64,000 bases of DNA, taken from positions 252,560,067-252,624,066 of the forward strand of contig NC_085139.1 of assembly GCF_024139115.2 (NCBI RefSeq). The letters run 5' to 3'. Below, one piece after another: positions 57,779-64,000 of this stretch (positions are counted from its first letter, which is position 1; every line of letters starts with the position of its first letter). Below the pieces are notes generated by a model, which saw only the letters and a program-made list of their open reading frames with translations, ran no database searches and was not told where the DNA came from. The stretch comes from Armigeres subalbatus (Eukaryota > Arthropoda > Insecta > Diptera > Culicidae). A program made the position numbers and the translations under genes.

Positions 57779-59466
57779 CCACCCATGTGTGGAGACGCCG
57801 GTGGATTGAAACGCCAGGAAGTTGTTGATGTAGTAAATTCAGTCGCAAGCATATCCTGGTCTACTCTCGACATCGCTGACTTAAATTCCTTTTCCGCTCC
57901 CACAAAATTAGTTCCGCGATCACTTCTGATCTCTACCGGAGTCCCACGACGTGCAAAACAATTCCTCAGCGCTATTATACACGAACTGGTATTCAACGAT
58001 GTAGCTAGTTCGATATGTATCGCTCTGGTTGTCAAACATGTGACGATTACACCCCAACGTTTTTCGTGATGGCGTCCAACGAGGACGAGGATAGGACCGA
58101 AGTAGTCTACGCCGACGTATGAAAACGGGCGTACAAATGCGGCTACTCGTGCTTTTGGAAGAGATCCCATCGATGGAGGAGCTGGTTTCGCACCAAGAAG
58201 TTTACAGACTTGGCAATTCCGACTCACCTGATCGCAAACCCTTCGCACCCGTGAAATACTGTATTGCCTTCGGACTTCATTCACGCAGGTTTCGCGACTT
58301 TGATGATGATACTGATTATGTATGTTTGCAACTATAACATGTGTCGTTCGGTGCTCCGGAGGAACGATTGGATATTGGTCACTCTCATCTATAAAATCAC
58401 ACTCGCCTAAACGGCTGTCGCTTCGCATGATGCCGCGATCATCAAAGAAAGGGTTGAGCTTGTATAATCGATCCTTCTTGCTGAGACAGCGATCAGCGGC
58501 CAGAATTTTTGCCATCTCATCGCTAAACACGTCTTCCTGAGCTCGCTTGATTTGATATGTCTCCGCTAGAGAAAGCTCATAAGTCGTAAGGGGTCCATTG
58601 ATCACTGGTTGCTTGTTTTGTTTCCGCTTGATATTTTCGACGAAACGACGAACAAATGATGTCACGCGAATCAATCGTTGCCAACAAGAGTAATTTTCTG
58701 GTTGTAGGATTCGAGATTTGCATTCGGTATGGTGGAGCACGTTAGAACGAATCTCAGCGGATGTTTCTATGTCGTTTATTGTTGATTGTGGCCACTCATT
58801 CTTAGGCTTCCACAAGAAAGATGGTCCGGTATACCAACGGCTGGTTGGCTTGAGGTCTGGTCTAAGTTTCCATTTAGTGCCGTCGTCAGCTACGTTGTGC
58901 TTAGTGCCCAGCCACCTCCACTCGGTTATGTTTGTTGTCTCCAATATTTCGCCAACGCGGAAAGCCACAAATTGCGAATAGCGACGATGATCAGACTGCA
59001 GCCAACACATGACGTCTCGCGCATCCGTCCAGAAGTATCGACGACCGATTCTAATAGAGTGTCCTTCCTCAATACTTCGCGCCAAGCGTGATCCTACGAC
59101 GGCCGCTTGCAACTCCAAGCGAGGGATCGAGACGAATTTAATAGGCGCTACTCTGGTCTTACTTCCGATTAGTGTGCAGTGGACGAAATCCCGTACTTCG
59201 AAGCGAAAATACGCGACAGCCGCGAAACCATTTTCGCTGGCATCCACGAAAGTATGTAGTTCCACGTTAGCGGCCGTTATTCCCGCTTTATGTCGAAAAT
59301 AGCAGCGGGGTATTTCAACACTCTGCATTTCGGGTAATATGCGAAGCCAATTTAACCACTTTTCCAGATGTTTCTTCTCGATTTTTTCGTCCCAACCGGT
59401 CTTGGATCTCCAAATCTCCTGCAACAGTACTTTCAGGTACATCAGATAATGCGCAATCAGCCCCAA
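57739..59466 (-). pseudogene. BEL/Pao RNase H and integrase core
   Basis: A 575-codon open frame. The RNase H region follows RT (HTFVDASENGFAAVAY, WTDARDVMCWL). The integrase begins with an H2C2 zinc-binding segment (IHNQYHHQSRETCVNEVR; CQVC) and then the D-D-E core (VGVDYFGP; IRSDRGTNFVG; PHMGGCWERL). Catalytic residues are in place. It is separated from RT by a shift at the A-run 59473-59476 and from the integrase end by the shift at 57746-57750. The role is integration of the cDNA into the host genome. Confidence 0.9.
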
Positions 59467-60838
59467 AGGATCAAAATCGCCATTAGTGTACGGAGGATAT
59501 CGCGTTTGGTAGGATACTTAACACCAGATAGAAGTTCTTTATTGCGATCCGTACAAAGTTTGTAACGGAATACGTCAGACGTGGTATCCCACCACATACC
59601 GAGAACCTTTTCCATTGCGAGTTCGGCGTTCATCTCCAACGATTTTCCGGGCTTAGGGTTTGCTTCTAGAGCCTCGACAACTACTGATGAGTTTGAAACC
59701 CAGTTTCTCATGTGAAATCCACCCTGGCTGTGAATGTACCGCACATCGTGAGCTAACTGAATCGCCTGCTCTTCGGTGTCGACGCTGGTCAACATATCGT
59801 CAACATAGTGTCGACGGCAGATAGCATCAACGGCTGTAGGGTATGCGTCCTCAAACCGAGAAGCATTCTTATTCAGAACATACAATGCCGTACTGGGCGA
59901 ACAGGTGGCGCCAAATGTTACGACCTGCATCACATAGTCACATGGCTCAGTAGTATACTCGTTAGCACACCATAGAATTCGCTGACTGTCCTCATCTTCT
60001 GACCGTATCCGCATCTGGTGAAACATCTCAGCAACGTCACCTCCTAGACCTATCAACCGCTCCCGGAACTTGTATAATACCGGTGGTAGAGCGTTCAACT
60101 GGTCCGGTCCCTTCATCAGCACGGAGTTCAGAGAAACTCCCCTAAAGGAAACAGCGGCATCGAAAACTATCCGGATCTTACCAGGCTTGTTGGGGTTAAA
60201 TACAGGGAATATTGGCAAATACCATGTACGTTCTCCGACCTTTTGACTTTCCTCCGGTGACAACTTGCGCATATAACCTTTTGCGACATATTCGGCCATC
60301 TTCGCTCTCATTGTTTTGGATAATTCAGGTTCTCGTTCCATTCTTTTAATCAGACAGTTATACCGTTTCATTGCCATGGATCGATTATTAGGCAGCTGCA
60401 CATTGTCATACCTCCATAATAGACCCACTTCGTAACGACCATCTTTGAATGATGTGTCTTTACTAAGTTTCGCTAAGGCTCGTTCATCTTCTTTAGAAAG
60501 GATTTGGTCTCGTGGTGCATTGATTCCAAGACTATCGAGTGCGAAATAATTTTTCACTACTTCGTGCATTTTCTCATCAGATTCCCTAGAATGCATGCAA
60601 ATGTGGAAGCTGTGTGTAGTGGAACTAGTTTCTTGACAATCAACCGACGGATACGTTCCATAAACTGTCCAACCTAACCGTGTTTTTACTGCTACAGGCT
60701 CATCCAACTTCCCTTCGCGTCCATCTAGAGCGTGTATAATCCTTGCATTGCTTACACCTATCAATATCTTCGGCCGAACATTGTTGTAGGTGTCTATTGG
60801 TAGTCCTTTAAGATGCATATACCTGTCAGAGAGTTCAC
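59457..60838 (-). pseudogene. BEL/Pao reverse transcriptase
   Basis: The open frame shows ILIGVSNARIIHALDG, YLPIFPVFNPNKPGKIRIVF, LGGDVAEMFHQMRI and catalytic HYVDDMLTS (59796-59807), in family order. The reading is continuous upstream to about 60850, where a shift at a short G-run (60854-60856) separates it from the protease. The RT copies the element's RNA inside particles. Confidence 0.9.
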
Positions 60839-61255
60839 TTACTGGTAGTGACTGGGAGGAAGCATTAATTTCTTCACCGTGTAAACCTCTGTTAACTTGT
60901 GTTGACTACTCCCAGAGAGCACGCCCGAAATGTTTAACGTAACTATCCTGGCATCCTTCTCATACCGGCAAGTATCCGCTGTCCACCGTAAACACAGCGG
61001 ATATTTCTCTCCATCCAGCTTCAATTGATTTGCCAGATCCTCTTCCATCAGCGTCAAAGATGATCCACTATCAAGGAAGGCATGTGTTCGCAGCTCGATT
61101 CCGTTATTGTAAAGGATGATAGGGATATACTGGAACAGTACTGCCTTGTTTCCTCCACGATGCGTATTGCATGGCTCGGCATCAGGTATCTCTTCTGCAT
61201 CAACTTGCCTTGGAAATCTGGTTTGATGGCTTGAACCTGGCAGAGGGGCTTCTAG
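60839..61255 (-). pseudogene. BEL/Pao aspartic protease
   Basis: The catalytic DSG triplet is at 61064-61072 within THAFLDSGSSLTLMEEDL. The reading is in the same frame as gag but separated from it by a segment in another frame (61252-61545). Confidence 0.8.
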
Positions 61256-61545
61256 CGAGTCCTCGCGTCGTTATGTAACAGGCGATGGTGCTTGTATTGA
61301 CACCCGTTTTCCACACGATTTGGCTGCTTTGCATGGACCTCGGTGGTTTCTAGGCAGCTTCGACAAAGTTTTAACTCCCGAAGTGTATCCCAACGAGCAG
61401 AAAGAGTGAATGAAATAAACCGCTTGCATTTATCCACAGTAGCACAACTTCCCTCGCAGATGACGCACCCGGTGTTCACCTCAGCTCGTTGCAGTTGCAG
61501 ATCGGTTTCGGAGTGGGCGTTTAAAAAACCGTCTTCTTTCCTACA
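61252..61545 (-). pseudogene. BEL/Pao Cys/His knuckle segment
   Basis: Cys/His-rich stretch with CVICEGSCATVDKCKRF, LCRSCLET and HHRLLH, the zinc-knuckle region that follows gag in BEL/Pao elements. It is read in a frame different from both neighbours, so there are shifts near 61550 (A-run) and near 61255. Confidence 0.75.
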
Positions 61546-63229
61546 ACGTCGATTTTATTATCGACAACCCTGAGAGCTGCTGCATCGTCACTGTGCTTGC
61601 TGCTTCTGCTAATTTGTATAACCATTCACTGAGCTCAGACAATGTTACGAGTTGAAGAGACTGTCGGTGAGTTGCCCAGTTCAAGCGAATCATTGGTGGA
61701 AGACGTTCAGTTAAACTGTGCAAAAGGGTTAGGTTACATAGCTGCTCTTCTAGATTACAAGCCTTGACTGTGGCCACCATATTACGTACCGCCAAAGCGA
61801 AGTCAACTAGCGTTGTAAGACGATCTGCTCTAGGGGCCGGAAGACTGTTAATCTTTTGTAGTAGAGAATGTACAATAATTTCCGGGCGACCGAAAAGCAT
61901 CTTCAGGGTATCGATGACTTGATTCAGGTTGCTAGGGTGCAATAATTGACACTTTACCGCTTCTAATGCCTTTCCTCGTAAACACTTTTGAAGTCGGACC
62001 ATGTTCTCTTCCGCTGTGAACCCACAAAGGTGTGTAGTGTTCTCAAATGAGGCGAAAAATAAGGGCCAGTCCTCTGGTTCACCGCTGAAAAGTGGTAGTT
62101 CCTTTGGTACAGCGTGGCGTGCGGCCATTTGGCTTCTATTTAGCAGCGTCGTCCCTAACATGTGATCTTCATGGAAGGCCGACGGATAGTATTCTGGACC
62201 TGTTGGGTGTAGGTTACCAACTAGTGGTGCAAAGGCAGAAGCTTGCGTTCTTTGGTTGGCGTAAGGTTGGGACGTAGTAGGGACATAAGGGCGATAACTG
62301 GATTGAGGTTGAACGGTTGAAGCGATAGGGCGATGGATGGTGTCAGGCTGATGAAACGTTCCAGTATGCGGCTGTTGGTAGGATGACGTCGGCTGAATCA
62401 TAAAAACATCCGGTGGTTGGCTTCGGACCGCAGGAAGATTCGCAGGAATAGACGAATGTTCTGGATTTACGATTGGAACGAATGGTGAAATATTCCGGTT
62501 CCTTGGAGTGGGTGGTGGGGGAACCCGATTGGCACACACTGGCGAGGAATGGTATTCGGGAGCCGAAATATTCACGCTGGGATGTCCGTGATTCATGTTT
62601 GTGGGTGTCTCCAGCAACATCTGAAACCTACGTCTCAAATACCGCAGTTCGATGGCTTCCTGCTGTTCCAAAAACTGAATTCGGAGATCGGAAGGCAGCC
62701 TACTCATGAGATCGTCTCCTGACACTACATTTCGATTGACGTTCACATCCTCCGAAACCTCAGCGACAGGAGAAAGCAATACATGCGAATGCTGGGCAAA
62801 CGATGACGCACCATAAGCTCGTGGACGAGGAGTTGGAGTACGGGGAAAAGGCACTGGCGGATTACTTTGCTGGTTGACGGGCAGTTGCGGTGATGGCGAA
62901 GGTTGTGCTTCAGAATTTCGAAGACCTGGGGCTGGTGTACGAGAAGACGGTACCGGAGGGATTGTTTGCGAAGACAAATTAGGCATTCGTGGTGACGGCA
63001 TGGGTGGACGTATAGGTGGCTCACGTGTGGGCGCTGCTGACGGAGTCGATGATGGTGGCAGCTGTGGAGCCGCATTCGTAGATGCTAAGCAATCCGGGCA
63101 CAACCATGAACGGTTAGCCACGTCCTCGTTGACTCCAACGCAGTTGAAGTGGAACCACTCGTCGCACCGGTCACAGCAAACCATTTCGTTGTCATCCGGC
63201 TGATCGCAGAGCAAGCAAGTCTGCAGCAT
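61541..63229 (-). CDS. BEL/Pao gag with N-terminal PHD finger
   Basis: I place the start at Met 63229 and not at 63376, because the upstream 49 codons run into the LTR. Residues 5-47 form a PHD finger (C5-C8-C19-C22-H27-C30-C44-C47; DEWFHFNC, WLCPDC). A Pro/Ser-rich linker of about 300 residues with many PPxP-type repeats follows, then the gag domain (GEPEDWPLFFASFENTT to LSELSEWLYKLAEAAS), similar to DUF1759. PHD fingers bind histone H3 tails in host proteins; here the role may be chromatin targeting, which is inference. The frame ends at 61541 because of a one-base shift. Confidence 0.85.
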   Translation of the reverse strand: MLQTCLLCDQPDDNEMVCCDRCDEWFHFNCVGVNEDVANRSWLCPDCLASTNAAPQLPPSSTPSAAPTREPPIRPPMPSPRMPNLSSQTIPPVPSSRTPAPGLRNSEAQPSPSPQLPVNQQSNPPVPFPRTPTPRPRAYGASSFAQHSHVLLSPVAEVSEDVNVNRNVVSGDDLMSRLPSDLRIQFLEQQEAIELRYLRRRFQMLLETPTNMNHGHPSVNISAPEYHSSPVCANRVPPPPTPRNRNISPFVPIVNPEHSSIPANLPAVRSQPPDVFMIQPTSSYQQPHTGTFHQPDTIHRPIASTVQPQSSYRPYVPTTSQPYANQRTQASAFAPLVGNLHPTGPEYYPSAFHEDHMLGTTLLNRSQMAARHAVPKELPLFSGEPEDWPLFFASFENTTHLCGFTAEENMVRLQKCLRGKALEAVKCQLLHPSNLNQVIDTLKMLFGRPEIIVHSLLQKINSLPAPRADRLTTLVDFALAVRNMVATVKACNLEEQLCNLTLLHSLTERLPPMIRLNWATHRQSLQLVTLSELSEWLYKLAEAASTVTMQQLSGLSIIKSTL

Positions 63230-63291
63230 ACTCTCTTGGCACCTGATTTTGCCTGGGCATTGTCGACAAATCCAAAACGAAATTTTTAAAC

Positions 63292-63956
63292 TGTTGCGAA
63301 TGCAACTAAGAAAGCGTTTTTCCGTAGTTTTAATCAATTTATTTGACGGATCGATTAAAAATTTCCTGTAGAACATGATCGATTATTATTTCTAATATAC
63401 AGTTTGACTGTGTGTACTTACGTTTGTAAGCTTCCTACTTTTTCGTGTTGGCTAATCTGATCATCCGTAATATAATGGGATATATTTCTAATAACTGATA
63501 TGGTAATTCAATTAGTTGTTTTCTAATATTATTGCCAATATTATTACCTGATGTCTTGACTGGTACAATTCGATATGAGTTATTGTTATTAGCGTTCGAC
63601 TTCTGCACACAGGCTAACCTGTAATTCATTGAGATCTAGTTCATGTATACTTCAAAGCAAAATTACTGATACATACCACTGCGGTATGCACCGACAATGT
63701 TAATCCGTTTTGTAATCGGTATAAACTTAGTACACGCTTCTTAATTTAATAATAACTAATAGATTTACGTTGCTATATTGTGAACTGATCTTTCATCTGA
63801 TACATTGAGCATTAGACACAGCACCTGTTGACGAAGTATCGCAAGTGACACTTCAATCAACCGTCATCGCCACGTCATCTGGAGCTTGTTGTCGAAGATG
63901 TGCGTTCAGCGCAGCTTTTTCGTAGGTGCCGTGTTACGCAAAGGGCGTAAACAACA
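63292..63956 (-). repeat. 5' LTR of the BEL/Pao element
   Basis: Same 665-bp sequence as the 3' LTR; on the minus strand it would carry the promoter. Gag follows 63 bp downstream. A primer-binding site could not be fixed with confidence. Confidence 0.95.
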
Positions 63957-64000
63957 GAGCTTGTTTCTCTTTTCTGGGAAAGATTCCTGTGTGTCAGTGA

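Larger units (their letters stand above)
56529..63956 (-). mobile_element. BEL/Pao LTR retrotransposon, full length, 7,428 bp
   Basis: Two 665-bp LTRs (56529-57193, 63292-63956), a 5-bp target duplication GAGCT (56524-56528, 63957-63961), a polypurine tract next to the 3' LTR, and gag, protease, RT, RNase H and integrase in BEL/Pao order on the minus strand. The LTRs look identical by eye, which implies a recent insertion. The internal frame is nevertheless broken by about six single-base shifts. I describe the breaks by position only. Confidence 0.95.

Noticed and set aside
63230..63376. Gag start at 63376
   Set aside because: The extra 49 codons run back into the 5' LTR; Met 63229 directly precedes the PHD finger.

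Overview
The window looks like nuclear DNA of a culicine (Aedes-type) mosquito. The reasons are short spliced genes scattered in a sea of transposons, RTE-, I- and LOA-clade LINEs of the kinds abundant in Aedes, tRNA-derived SINEs, many small inverted-repeat elements, and a BEL/Pao LTR retrotransposon. Nothing in it looks bacterial or organellar. The species call is an inference from element types, not from a database match.

Host genes are few. (1) The last coding exon of a polypeptide GalNAc-transferase of the GALNT7/Pgant7 type lies at 18839-19760 (+). (2) A complete two-exon gene at 38327-38884 (+) encodes a 160-residue secreted protein whose C-terminal half looks like a bacterial-type 3D (Asp-Asp-Asp) domain. 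(3) A probable first coding exon of an unidentified membrane-anchored protein lies at 52620-52743 (+).

Layout. 1-2.4 kb: decayed RTE LINE (-). 2.4-6.0 kb: AT-rich DNA with small repeats, including a 179-bp MITE with a TAA duplication. 6.1-12.3 kb: decayed I-type LINE (-), split by a 1.58-kb inverted-repeat element with a 5-bp duplication. 12.35-18.6 kb: LOA-clade (Lian-like) LINE (-) with an open 856-codon RT/RNase H frame, its endonuclease split by inverted SINE copies; it lies antisense just upstream of the GalNAc-transferase exon. 21.0-22.3 kb: second RTE fragment. 22,887-26,780: a 3.9-kb DNA transposon with a recognisable but broken D-D-E transposase and a TTA duplication, inserted inside the target duplication of an older LINE tail. 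27.0-27.8 kb: a 240-bp palindrome and a SINE. 28.3-33.5 kb: third RTE (+), split by a 2.7-kb non-coding DNA element. 33.5-37.3 kb: a fourth RTE piece, GA-rich repeats and a 23-bp minisatellite. 39.3-49.6 kb: a 10-kb satellite of 10- and 11-bp units. 49.6-50.8 kb: a 1.2-kb element with a homopurine core sitting in that satellite. 53,622-55,758: a TA-flanked DNA transposon. 56,529-63,956: a BEL/Pao element with two 665-bp LTRs that look identical and a GAGCT duplication.

How it fits together: most of the window is a layered record of transposition in which insertion boundaries can be dated against one another. The best candidates for something not well described are the TTA-duplicating transposon, whose terminal inverted repeats share a base pattern with the 2.7-kb element nearby; the CACAGTG-ended foldback element; the secreted 3D-domain gene; and the GG-doublet satellite. 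Many frame breaks in otherwise open transposon genes are one-base length changes in short homopolymers, so assembly consensus error should be considered before calling those copies dead. All long reading frames in 39.3-50.8 kb are products of repeat composition and are not annotated as genes.
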